Below are positions 48,906-60,720 of a stretch of 64,000 bases of DNA, piece after piece. Source of the DNA: Gordius sp. MW1 (taxonomy: Eukaryota; Nematomorpha; Gordioida; Gordea; Gordiidae); the NCBI GenBank assembly GCA_964036665.1, contig OZ038528.1, forward strand, positions 21,501,245 to 21,565,244. Direction: 5' to 3'. Within the stretch, counting starts at the first letter, position 1. Each line of letters starts with the position of its first letter. The notes under the pieces are model-generated. The model saw only the letters and a list, made by a program, of their open reading frames with translations, had not been told where the DNA came from and ran no database searches. The translations under genes were made by a program, and so were the position numbers.

Positions 48906-51752
48906 TTTATCCCACGTATGTTAATCTCTGAACCCCTAGCCCAACTTGTAAGCGACGAATATGCCTTGATAAACACAATTGTTTTTGGATTCATGGCCCT
49001 GTGTCTTCAAGATGCCCTTCTTCTGGCAAATTCCCTCCACCCTGCTTACCAATTCCACCCCAGGCTTCTAACTTCGAAGAGGCTCCCCTATTGCCGATCC
49101 CTAGCCCCGTCATCCCCCCACCCTTACAATGCCGCCTGAGTCATCTAGAAGCAATTCTTTTTTAACAAATCTATTTTCTAATACTATCTATAGAATCCCA
49201 AGAGGAGCCAGACTTTCCACCCAACAATCTGCTAAATTTATTCACTTCTATTATCAAAAACCCTTATAACTTAACTAATTGGGACAAAATTTTTAAATTT
49301 CCATATCATATCCTTTATGTTAGGGAACCTAATGAACATAATTTATCAAGTCTCATCGAGGAATCCCTTCTGTTTTAATACTGATGTTCCCATTACATGC
49401 ACAAGTAAAACAAACCCCTTTCCACTGTAATTCTCAATTAACCAAACTGCCAAGCACATCTCAAATAAAATCCATAATTTCAACCCAAAAAGTGCCCTTA
49501 GAGCTTTTATGATAACAAATCAATTGCCCCTTGTTGCCCTGACCTGACTCTTATAAGGAGCTTAATCAAAAACACTCACCAGCATCCTCAGCCAGTAAAT
49601 ACCCCACATCTCCTTCATCAATACTGCTTGAGTCTTCAGACATCCGTGAAGCCCTTAACTCCTTTCCTTTGGACTTCGCAGCCGGACTTGACGGATGGCG
49701 CTCAGTATATCTACAAGATTTACTCAACATAAATAATTTAAATACTGAACCTCTTTTAAATTCTATTATACTTCTTTTTGTAATATCATTGTTATTGGAA
49801 AATTTCCTCGTGAAATCATCCCTATTTTATTCGGTGCAAAACTTATCGCCATCAAAAAACCGGATAACACAATTAGACCCATTGCCATTGGAAGTCTTTT
49901 TCGCCGTATCATATCTAAAATCCTCTGCAAACTCATAAAACCCTCCTTATCCGCCAAGCTTTGCCCTCATCAACTCGGCTTCGGACTTAAAGGCGGCTGG
50001 GAGGCAGCCAGCCATGCCGGCCGGATCACACTTCAAAATCTTCCTACCGAGTCCTGCTTTATTAAATTAGATTTCGCTAATGCTTTTAACAGCATTCAAA
50101 AAGAAACCCTTATTTTATTAAGCTATGGTTCTACAACCAAGCTTTGATTCGGCGAATACGTCATTGACTCGTCCGAAGGCATCCAACAAGGAGATCCATT
50201 AGGCCCTCCTGTGTTTTGTTTAGCCATTCATAATTTAGTCGAGGCTATATCATCTCAGTGTACCCTCGATCTAAATGTTTGGTATCTCAACGACGCCACC
50301 CTATGTGGCCGCCCGGATGAGATTAGTAAAGCTATAGAAATCATCAAAATTTTTGAACCCACTCTAAATCTTAAATTAAACTCAAAAAAATGCGAAATCT
50401 TTCAGGCCCCCAACACTATTGACTTTTCAATTTTCAAAACTTTTTTAGTTTTAGAGAGAGAAAACATATCCCTTTTGGGATCACCCATTGGCGGTAAAAA
50501 ATCTCTTAAATTTTCTTCATAAGAACCTCGAAATTTTAAAATCTAAAACGGAATTTTTAAAATGCTTGCCTGCACTTCACTCTTTTTACATAATCAAAAA
50601 CTATTTTAACATTTCAAAGATTAATCATTGTTCGCTCATCTGGTGCATTTTTACACCCAGACGTTTTAAAGTCGTACGAGGGCTTTTAATACAATTGGAT
50701 TTAAGCATCCCTCCCAACCAAATCTGGAGGATTGGGAATTCGTCCCGGCAACATATCGTTAGCTGCTTTTATTTCCTCTTTTAAATCGGTCCAAAACTTA
50801 ATTTTTAATCTCACAACACATGATTCCGACCCTCTGCTAACTCAAGCCTTGGAGCTTTGGAATTTGAATGTCACACCCCAGACGATTCAACCTCAAAGTA
50901 CGAGACAAAAGGATTGGGATTCTGGACTAGTATCGCGCTCCGTTGATTACCTTTTATCGAGCAGCGATGATAGCCAGCATTACAACCTTAGGTCCCTCGC
51001 TTTTGATGGTTCCGGTCACGAGTGGCTTGAAGCCTATCCCAGCAAACTTTTGGGAATGCTGCTTGAAGACTTTGAGCTATCATATCCATACCTTTAAGGT
51101 TGGGGATTAATTATAGCAGAGAATTCAGCTGTCAAAATTGTCTTACCGTTGTAGACGAATATGCTAGGCACCCTCTACACTGCCTAGCAAACAAATATAA
51201 GTATGTTAGGCACACTAAAGCGAATTTATTAATTGAAGCTGCCCTTAAAAAGGCGAAAATCCCCTCAATCCTTGAGCCGTCAGATCCTTCTCTTGAAGGT
51301 AGGATGCGCCCTGACGGCTCTTCTCTAGTCCCCTGGCAAAATGGCCTATCCCTCAAATGGGATTTTACTTGTATTGACCTATTTGCCCCTTCCCATTTTA
51401 ATCACGACCCTATCGCTACAACAGAAGGGCGTAAAACTACAAAGACTCTGCCCTTTTGGCATCCAATATTTTTATCCCTGCCGTTGCCTCGTGCTCCGGT
51501 TCCTTTGGCAAACAGGCAATGGGTTTTTTTAAAGAAATCGGAAAACGCACCCCGAAATCTAAAATTTCTGCGTCCTTTTTACTCAGGCAACAACTAGGGA
51601 TTATCGTTGTACGATACAACTTTAAATCCTTTGCCGACTCATGGCCCATTTTAGGAGATAATGATATAGATCTTTGTATTTAACCAATATATGTCTTTAT
51701 TTTTGTATTTCGCTTATATATGTAACTTTGTTTCGTGAAAATAAACTTTTTA
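48906..51752 (+). mobile_element. Non-LTR-like retroelement with RT and nuclease-like C-terminus
   Basis: The insert carries a decayed reverse transcriptase reading frame and has no LTRs. It ends with GTGAAAATAAACTTTTT at about 51752. A second copy of its last 135 bp or so lies inverted at 60583-60720 and stops at the same 3' point, as expected for 5'-truncated products of target-primed reverse transcription. The 5' boundary (about 48906) is inferred from where MITE similarity stops. Confidence 0.75.
49641..51683 (+). pseudogene. Reverse transcriptase with C-terminal PD-(D/E)XK-like domain, decayed
   Basis: Conceptual reading across frames gives SDIREALNSFPLDFAAGLDG, then RT blocks: NTIRPIAIGSLFRRIISKIL (fingers), FIKLDFANAFNSI (motif A), SSEGIQQGDPLGPPVFC (motif B), VWYLNDATLCG (motif C, with Asn for the first Asp of the usual YLDD) and LKLNSKKCEIF (motif D). 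Further on come a C-x2-C...H...C cluster (SCQNCLTVVDEYARHPLHC) and RMRPDGSSLVPWQNGLSLKWDFTCID, which resembles a PD-(D/E)XK-type nuclease core. The last block is IFIPAVASCSGSFGKQAMGFFKEIGKR. Stops and frameshifts (for example TGA near 50145, TAA at 50521, frame changes at 50760 and 51420-51456) show it is dead. I recall similar uncharacterised RT proteins in many invertebrates, but cannot name the family. Confidence 0.85.
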
Positions 51753-51806
51753 AACTATAAACCAAAGGACGGCTAAACACAACCCAGTTCTTTTTACAAC
51801 ATTACA

Positions 51807-53574
51807 AATACTAATGGCCATATTGACCCCCCCTCCCCCCCCCCCCCCCCCTTTAGTTACGTCACTGAGAGTGATTAGTTAATAATTAGGTGCTACGCCA
51901 AGTTTCCGTTATACAAATCGCGTAAGTCTATTGTTTCTATTAGATAGGTCAACACTCGGGATTAGTAAGAGGTGTGAGAGTTTACACCTTAGTCAAATAT
52001 TAAATATATTGCCATTTTTGACGGAAATACTTTTATTTGGCCTGAGGTCATTCGTTTTACATTCAATGCTGCAGTCGTCCCCCTTTCAATTTATTCTATT
52101 CCTGCGGCACCTCGCGCAGCGCACATTAATAACGGTGCGACCTTGACCTAATATCATTAATATTAATGGCATATTTATTAACTATCTCCCCCTTAATTTA
52201 CTCTGATATTATCTCTGCCCTTACGCCCCTGTGATGGAATGGTGTAGGGCAGATAGGCATTTTATTTATATTTTCAATTAATGATTAAACTCAATGTTCG
52301 ATCTTCCATAGGTTTTAATAACTTAATTTGCTCTCAACAAGTTTTTTTTATAAATATTAAGGACTCCGTCTTTAAAATTACAAGTTTTACCATTTGCGTT
52401 TTACTTGACTCATATCTAAATGACTAAATTTCTTTTTTTCTATAACCTTATTTGAGTTATAATATTAATAGTTTATTCAAACTTAAATTATTGCTAATTT
52501 TCAATTTGCCACGTATTTATAAAACGGATTTTTATTACTTATTAAAATGAACTAAAAAATACATTTAAGTTAGATATAATGATGATTCATTTCAAGGCAA
52601 CTTTTTGATTTTACTCCCAGGTCCCCGTAGAGATTTGACGTCGCGAGGAGGTGTGATTTTATCACGACAGATATTGGGTGTTCAACAAAATTGCAATTTT
52701 TTATTAATACAACATCGGCCAAAACGCATGCCTCGTGAGATTAGAGCACGGTTATATAATCAAATTTATACATATAACAACCCCTCTCTACATTGGATTC
52801 AATATTTAACCAATATATTAACGACGGGGTTATGATGATATTATGAATTATTAACCATACTCATACCACCCATCTAATTGCAATGGTCGGGAGAAGCACA
52901 AGCAGTAATATAAAAGAGAAAACGCAGAGTGTTGATGAGATTATAAAATATTACATGTGAAAATTCCTGAAAACAACCATATGGGAAATTATTAATGGAT
53001 TATTAATGACCATACACCGATCCAATCAATAGCTTGGGATTAAGCAATTAATACCCAGTGCCGTCTGCCTGAGCCTAACTTAGTTTTAACCTTTTTATCA
53101 TTACACGGTATGTTTTCCTAATTTCAGATTGTGTCGTTTATAAAGTCAATATTTAGTAAACACCTCTCGGGGACAAAAAGCGAACAACAAGCGGGAACGA
53201 TTCGTGCCGCCTATCTTTACCCTCCCCCCCCCCCCCCCCCCGAACAAAATTCTTTCGAGATTACTACTACTACTTACAACTACTCCTTTGACCAAATATA
53301 ACTGACCTCGTTTATCCTACCAAAATAGATAACTACCTCGATCTCTTCCCTCAGTCAGTCGCATTCCTTTAATATACCATAATTTAGCTGTCGCGCTTGT
53401 CGCAAAAAAGGTTTTGAACAAAATTATAATCGTACAAGAGTAAAAATTCAAAAAAAAGAATATATCCTTCCCACCCCCTCCTTCTACTACTAACTCAATA
53501 CTGACGCCGGTTACCGTTATTCAAACCACGAATTCGCATACTGCAGATAACCATTAAAATTCTTTATTGGTTAA
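51807..53574. other. Intergenic, upstream of the GT11 gene
   Basis: PolyC runs lie at 51829-51852 and 53224-53241. A stop-free plus-strand stretch at 52605-52835 (LLPGPRRDLTSRGGVILSRQ ... HWIQYLTNILTTGL) is longer and less AT-driven than chance frames nearby and could be an exon, but no family is recognised. The GT11 promoter and 5' untranslated region should be at the right end. Confidence 0.4.
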
Positions 53575-56500
53575 ATGTTCATGCTACCCGCAATAAGCGT
53601 CGGGGCTTTACTACTAGTCTTCTCGACCTCGGGGTCCAGCAATATATCTAACAACCGAGACCCTGGGTTAGAGCGTGAGCATAAGGAAACGCTCATGTTT
53701 AGGACGGTTCGCGATTCCTTTCTCAAATTTACCCCGCTATTCAGTTCGACATCTTTAGGAGGTGAACCCGAGGCCAATCATACTACCACGCCGGAGATTG
53801 TTGTGGGAAATCGGGTTGAAGCAGAAATTATGGCCCTCTTCGAGGCAGTCAACGCATCTGGCCTGATTAAAGTAGTGGGCACTAATGAGAATCAGTACAA
53901 GAATTCGGCTTTGCTTAGACCAAGAGGCGTCTTGAGGAGCTTTTACCCCGGTCGTTTAGGTGATTTTTTCCCTATTGATTTATATTATAAGTGATTATAA
54001 TTGAAAGATGTTTTCTATCTACAAGCATAGCCGTGATAGATTCTGAGACCACGTATAAATGGTTTACCCAAAAATTTTAGGCCAGTTAGGGTGTGATTTA
54101 ATTAACGGTTTCACAAATATCTAAGGGCCATTCAGGTTTTTTGCTCGTTAGATTTTTCATATTTAGTTTTTTAATTTTTAAACGTTGTGTATTGGAGGTT
54201 GAGGTTGGGGCAGTATTATTAAGGTGAGGCAAAACGCTGATATTCATTACACGACATTATGATTTCTCAATTAAATTTGTATAAATTGCATGGTTTCCTA
54301 TATAGTTTAAAAATATGAAGGTATAATGGTGGTCTGTTGACTTTGATTTGCCCTTTACCCCGTTTCATTTTAGGCTTAAAATAAAAAAGGATATACTTTT
54401 ATTTTTGAAATAAAAAGTCATTTTTATAAAACCGTGCAATTATAAATTAGATTTATTTATTAAAAGCTTCTATGCTTCTTCATTATGAAAGTACCATCAT
54501 GGGCGTAGTCATGAAGGGGGGGGGGGCGGGGGGGGGGGCTTTTCAATGCAAAAAGCCTTAAAAATTAAAAAAAATTATGTTTGGCCCCCCCCCCCCCTAA
54601 TTTAACTTTTGAACTTTCACCCCCCCCCCCCCCCCTAATCTAAAACCTGGCTACGCCCATAAGTGCCATTAACTTTTAATATTCAAATATAATCAATAAG
54701 ACATAATGGGAGCTTTTTGTAAAACAAAATCAAATAAAACCGCTTGCATTCTAGCGATTTTAAGGTGACTACAACTAAACTAAATGAGATCCATAAGCTT
54801 ATATACTAATAAAATAATTCTTCAATTAATAAAAGGTTGTTTTTTATAGTAACTTATTTAATATTTCATCGTTTTTACAAAGTTTTAGTCAAAAGATTCG
54901 GTCGAAGAAGCTTATCTAGGAGTATAGTTTAAGATAAAAGGAAAATCGTAATTTAGCCATAAGCTCTAGAGAATTTCAAACTCTAAAAGATATTAGCATT
55001 TCAAAAGCCACTAGAGCTCTTAAATTCAAATAACTTGGCCAAAAGGAATGCTACTTCCCCTTTGATCCTCTGTAAGAAAAAAAACAGTTTTTTTACAATT
55101 GTTTGCTGCTAAGTTTTTATTATTACTCGCGTCAGTTCAGGGACTCCTTGTTTTACATGCAAAGCGCTCTGCCGAAACCATTGACTTTATAGTCGCAATT
55201 AGAGCTACCGAAATGACCGATACTTTTAATCGGAGGGAAGTTAAATGACCAACTATGCTATCCCTGGTAAAGCTAAAGTCCACTTTAATACGTAATCTCC
55301 CAAAGGGGAAACCGAGGCATTTAGTAGCTATTTTCCTAATTTGTAGTTTTTTTATTTCCGTTTCTGCGATAATCAAGTTAAAAGCAATAAAACTTGCTGG
55401 TTTTTAATGTGCCCGCATGGTTAAGAGAGTGTGTTGATAACAAAAAGATAAAGCACTCAGTTCCTATACAAATAAATTGCATTAATCGTGTTTTTCGACA
55501 TTTTGATGCATCAATTTATAGAGGTAATATCTAAATGTCCAGCCTGAACACGACCCAGTCCATTTAGCCGAAACTGGCGTACTACTCGTAATCTATACAA
55601 GTGTACACTGGCTCTTAAAATATCCTTTTGAATATATGCGAAAATGAGGTTTTTAGGGCATTTTGAATAAAATATCGCAGTAGTGTTTGAATAATTTTAC
55701 CCTTGAGTGTCAATATGTATCTTTAGTTTGTGGTAACTTTTGAATATTCACTTCGATTAATTAAACAAAATTATACCCTGAAAATTAACTCACTCACCGA
55801 TCCCCGAGGGCAAGCCGCTTTAAATTTCCCGCAGAAATGGAGGGAATAGTAAGCTATTGCCTTGGTTTGTAATCTTTTAAAAATTATTGCATGACTCGGG
55901 CTCATAAATTTCTTTGATAGCACTACAAGGTTATGGTTAGCGATTCTGTTGGTGCAGGGAGGGAAGCTCCCCCCCCCCCCCTTCCTCCACTCCCATTTTT
56001 ATTCCAATTTTGTTTTTATAATTTTTCTTTTCTCTACACTATAACTGTATAATGAACTTTAAGATATAAATAGAGATATGTTCCGAAAGGCTGGTTGGAT
56101 CAAAATTGGTAATAACACAAAAGTAATTAACGTAATTTCTATGTGCAATTTGGTGGTCTTTATTAAGTTAAGACCGAAAGATAGTTACTTTATACTTTAT
56201 ACCAATAATAGGGTTTTAGATATTCCGACGCGACGTGTCTTCTTATAAATCAACGACCGACCACTAATTAAGTCGTTAAAAACTATATTTTTTGTTAATC
56301 GAAAAACCACGCTAAAATCCTTTATGTTTTTAACTGCAAATATAAGTTTTAAAAATTAAAAGATGTCGCGCAATCATAGTTAAGTAAAATTTATTACTTT
56401 TATCATAATTTTTGTTATAAGGCCCACTCAGGTAGAATGAACAAAATTCATGGTTGCTACCAATTAAACCCCGGTCAAAAGTGAAACATCTTAATGTTTA

Positions 56501-59500
56501 ATGTAACGTTTTATAACCCTTAGGGCATTGCAATTTTTATCTCGAAAAAAGTCTTTTTGAAAATCGGCTTAAGTTTTTGTAATCCCATTTTTATAGCAAT
56601 TTCAAGTTCATTCTTGGTTAATGTACCAACTACGGCTTAAAATTCCGCTTAATGGTTAATAAAAAACGAAGGCAATTCTCTTTTTTATGATTTTTATTTT
56701 ATTTTTTTATATTTTGCAAATAAAAACAAAGACGCAGGTTAATAAATTATACGTCCAAAGCTAGGCTTAGATTGGAAGATTTAAACCTGAAAGCTAAAAA
56801 ATTTAACATTGGAGAATCTTGTGTTAATCCTGTTTTATTCCGTATGTATTCCAACTAGACAACGGCCACTCAAATTTTATTGACCGGTATAAGATAAATT
56901 TGTCCAATTTAAGGTGTTGGTTAGTGTACTTAAAAGAACACTTTATAATATGTTTGGTGTTTTATGAATTTACGATTTTATATATAAATCCCCTCCTTGC
57001 CTTATTTTATTTAAAATCCCCGAATTTTTGTTGTTTATGTATGTGTATTTTTATAAAATGTATTTTTTCCAAAGGAAATAACATGTTCCAGTACGCAGCT
57101 CTTTTGGGTATTTCGGCTTGGAACAACGTGACTCCCGTTATACACGTGGATTCGCCTCTGTTAGAAATTTTTGAAATAACCGTCCCTCCCGCCCGATACA
57201 ACAAAACTTTCCCCATGATAAAAGTAAGCTTGAAAAACACTAAAGCTTGAGCTTAATAATTCGAAATAACTCCTAAGTTGTACTCATGATTCATTTTAAA
57301 CTATGCGATATAGGTAATTGGGTTATAAAATGACCCTAGATTAAATTTGTAAAATCATTTATAATTACCCTTTATTTAAAATAATCTTCATAGCTTTTAT
57401 TATCATATTAGCTTGGTTATATTATAATTAGTCCATAAGACACCACCTTGAATTCTTCTTAGTTGCCTGACGCTGATAATATATCCCAGTTAGACCAAGG
57501 CTATTTTAAACTACCTCCGAATAATTTGAATCTTAAATTTAATTTTTCTGTTAAATTTGTTGTAAGATTATTTCATTTTGAAAACACTAAAGGTCAATAT
57601 TAATTTCCAGCGACTCATTACGCTAGGAAATTGTACGCTATAATAAAGAATTCCTAGTCTATTGAATGTGTGCAAAAAATGCAAAAATATTGACCGACTG
57701 TTAATTCCATGTCGATTCGTAAAAAAAAAGACGATTTTCGACCGACCTAGCGAGGGTGTAGGTCTCATTTATTAGAGTAATTTCTAAAATTTTTAGCCAT
57801 TTTGGGCCAAAATCACGTTCGGGAGCGTTTTATGCATTTTACTATTTTTGTCATATTTTTAAAAGTAATTGCCACTCAAATTTTGGTGCATTTTGTTCCT
57901 AAAAAAATTGTCTGTTGAAAAAATTTAACCAAAAACCTCAAAAATTTGCGATTAATTTTTTGTGGTCAAATTAGTGAAATATTTAAAAACATATTTACCC
58001 TTTATATGAAATCACCAATTTTGCAATGTGCACTCCTTTATGACCCATTATCATATTTCAATCATAAAAAGTTTGGGAGCGGCTACGAGATGGTCAAGAA
58101 TTTGAAAAATACCTTTCCACAAATTTTTTTTATAGATGGCGGTATAATCAATTATCACAAGAACATATCATGATGTTTGTGTTTTATCAAATTGCAAATT
58201 TATAAGAATATATGGTAAAAAAAATATTGGATTCAAAATCAACTTAAAACTTTTATTTACGCGATTGGCAAGTAACCGAGTTTGAAAATAAATTTAATTT
58301 TAATTAAAATTAAAAATGGTCACAACAAGCAAGCAATTTTTCAAAACAACTTTCGTTCTGCATGAATTTTTATATTTAGCATGGATTATCAGTAAAAAAA
58401 TTAAATATGAGCAATTTTGCCATCATATTAGTATTTATTTTTTTTTCAACCTCACATTAATTTTAATCTACTCTTATATCATTTAATTTAAAATTTAAGA
58501 TCTAATTTTTAAACTCGGATAATTGCCCATTGCGCAGAAAAAAAAGAACAAAATTTAAGTTTATTTTTATTCCACTATTATTTATTTACCATATAATCTT
58601 TATAAATTTGCAATTTGATAATAAACAAACATCATAATATGTCATTGTGATAATTGATTATACCGCTATCTATTATTTTTAGGAGAAATGTAATTTTTCG
58701 AATTTTTGACCATCTCGTAGCCGCGCCCAAACTTTTTATGATTGAAATATGATGATGGGTCATAAAGAAGTGCACATTGTAAAATTGGTGATTTCATTTA
58801 AAGGGTAAATATGTTTTTAAAATTGTTCACTAATTTGACCACAAAAAATTAACCGCACATGTTTGAGGTTTTTGGTTCAATTATTTCGATAGAGAATTTT
58901 AGGAACAAAATGCACCAAAATTTGAGTGAATCACGCAATTACTTTTAAAAATATGACAAAAATAGTAAAATCCATAAAGCGCTCCCGAACGTGATTTTGG
59001 CCCTTAAAATCTCCATAAATTAAAAAGTATTAGCCCAAAATGGCTAAAATTTCCATAAATTACTCTAATAAATGAGGCCTACACCCTCACCAAAAATTAT
59101 CTTGATGTGAAATGGTCGTTCGAAAACGTTTTGATTTGTCATGGAATGGCCCATATATATTATTCAGGCTTTAAGGACCGTATAAATTTTTATTTCAACT
59201 GGATGATGATAGGTAATTAACCCGACCGATTTAAAGCGGGCCAGTTGGAGCATTTTTAACGAACAAAAATTAGCCCATTACGATCATAGGTATCGCAACA
59301 TAGATACCAACTCTTACAACGCCATAGGCTACTACTTTCAATCCTGGAAATATTTTACCCACATCGAGCCCCTCATAAAAGATTGTTTCAGGTTTAGACC
59401 TTCTGTGTCGGCCCGAGCCGAAGCCTATTGGACCACTCATGTGGCCCCTAGGATAGCTATGCTAGCCACTGCTAATGAAGCGGTCGCTTACCATCCTCTA

Positions 59501-60430
59501 CCCTACGCTAAGCCACTAGTCATTGGCTTACACGTGAGGCGAGGTGATTTTACGAAAGATAAAAATCGGTAACGCCCTATGTAATATAGAGACCTATATC
59601 TTTTCCTTTATTTTTTAGGGAATTTATTTGGTGCTTTGACCATGTATTTTAAAATCCTTGTAATAATTTTTTTAGAAAATGGGAAGATTAATTAAATATT
59701 AAATGAGATAATTATTAAAATGATAAGGAAATTTGAGATTGTTGAACACTTTAGTCTCATAATTTTTATTTATAATATTAATTCTTTTAGACAATTTTTA
59801 CCCTCATAATCAGTGTTCTTCATTGAAGAATAATAATTACACCCTAACTTTCTAGTAATTTTTGTCGTAGTTATAAAACGTTGTAATCATTATTTTGTTA
59901 AGTTGAATGTCACAAGTTTGGAGCCAATTTTAGGTGTTAAATTAAGTTTAACCGATCCAATTACAAGGCTCCCAATCAAAAAATGATAGATCTCATATAT
60001 TTGCTTATTACTTGAAGTATTTGCCATTTGTTTTCCTCATTAATTCCCTATGAAACCCCCTGTTTCGTCTTCAAGTTTGATGGCATCCAAGGAGTGGCTC
60101 GTGACCGCCATGAACAATTACAGGACTAAATTCAGACCCCGACCCCTGCTATTTTTGGTTTGTAGCAACGGGATCCCCTGGTGCGTACGAAACTTAAATG
60201 ATACGGGCCATGCCGTCGTTTTTTCCAACGGAAACGGTCGAGAAATTGACTTAGCCCTACTTACTCGTTGCGACCACACAATCATGACCGCTGGCAGTTT
60301 TGGCTGGTGGGCCTCTTATTTGGCCGGCGGCGACGTTATTTACATGCGAAAACACGTTAGACCCAAATCTTGGCTAGCTGCCTTTTTCAACGAACTCGAT
60401 TACATGCCTCCAACCTGGGTCGGCCTTTAA
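53575..60430 (+). CDS. GT11 alpha-1,2-fucosyltransferase-like glycosyltransferase
   Basis: Five exons, 53575-53959, 57075-57223, 57463-57561, 59213-59568 and 60076-60430, join with consistent phases to 1344 nt (447 residues). A stop codon (TAA) lies directly upstream of the chosen ATG. The N-terminus MFMLPAISVGALLLVFSTS is a signal anchor, fitting a type II Golgi enzyme. GRLGNNMFQYA (126-136) spans the exon 1/2 junction and is the first GT11 signature. GLHVRRGDF (316-324) is the GDP-fucose-binding motif, and FSNGNGREIDLALL plus HTIMTAGSFGWWASYLAGG (397-415) form the C-terminal GT11 motifs. The predicted reaction is transfer of fucose from GDP-fucose in alpha-1,2 linkage to galactose-type acceptors. 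The start of exon 4 and end of exon 3 are the least certain borders. Intron 1 is 3.1 kb with a MITE; intron 3 holds a fold-back element. Confidence 0.93.
54498..54661. mobile_element. MITE, CATGGGCGTAGCC family, in GT11 intron 1
   Basis: A 164-bp copy with ends CATGGGCGTAGTCATG and CCTGGCTACGCCCATA and inner runs of polyG and polyC up to 15 nt. Flanks AGTACCAT and AGTGCCAT match at 7 of 8 positions. Confidence 0.9.
57697..59145. repeat. Long inverted repeat (fold-back element) in GT11 intron 3
   Basis: The left arm (about 57697-58220) and right arm (about 58588-59145) are inverted copies over about 500 bp with scattered differences. Paired blocks include GAGGGTGTAGGTCTCATTTA / TAAATGAGGCCTACACCCTC, CACGTTCGGGAGCG / CGCTCCCGAACGTG and CATCTCGTAGCCG / CGGCTACGAGATG. 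The spacer is about 370 bp. An open frame at 57946-58173 is part of the arm and not a gene. The whole unit lies in the intron between exons 3 and 4. Confidence 0.88.
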
Positions 60431-60582
60431 CCCTTTTGCTCCTCTTTAAATGCACGGTTTTTAGAAACGTAAGACTCTTTTTTTTGTGTATTCCAACCTT
60501 TTTCTAAAAATTCGGCAGCAAGGAGTGTAGCATAATTTGTAGGGACTTTAACTACATTTTTTTGACGGTTAAAAGTATATTT

Positions 60583-60720
60583 TCACGAAAACAAAGTTAC
60601 ATATTATATAAGCGTAATATAAAAAAAGACATATTGGTTATATACAAAGATCTATATTATTATCTTTTAAAATAGGCCAAGAGTCGGCAAAGGATTTAAA
60701 GTTGTATCGTGCAACAAGAA
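60583..60720 (-). mobile_element. 5'-truncated copy of the RT retroelement
   Basis: Read on the minus strand this is closely similar to 51610-51752. Shared blocks include AAATCCTTTGCCGACTC, GATATAGATCTTTGTAT / AATATAGATCTTTGTAT and GTAACTTTG...CGTGAAAATA-ACTTTT. It ends at the same 3' position and loses similarity about 135 bp upstream. It lies about 150 bp after the GT11 stop codon, in antisense orientation to that gene. Confidence 0.85.

Larger units (their letters stand above)
48771..51806. mobile_element. TGTTGTAAAAA-family MITE split by a retroelement
   Basis: The left part (48771-48905) contains TGTTGTAAAAT, TTTGTTTGGTCGCCC, AAATTTCGACTAAGCCTA and ATAGACCAAAAA, all in the order of the 173-349 copy. 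The right part (about 51753-51806) contains ACAAC-type end TTTTTACAACA and AAACACAACCCAG. Together they make about 190 bp, close to one whole MITE, so the RT element appears to have inserted into an existing MITE rather than to own these ends. Confidence 0.7.

Noticed and set aside
55137..55376. Minus-strand open frame of 79 codons within GT11 intron 1
   Set aside because: No recognisable domain, no splice context that I can support; could be chance or old transposon debris.
57946..58173. Open frame of 75 codons
   Set aside because: Lies within an arm of the intronic inverted repeat; the opposite arm has no matching conserved frame.
59170..59212. Extra GT11 exon encoding FKDRINFYFNWMMI
   Set aside because: It would leave an intron of only about 24 nt before the next block; starting exon 4 at 59213 keeps frame with exon 3 without it.
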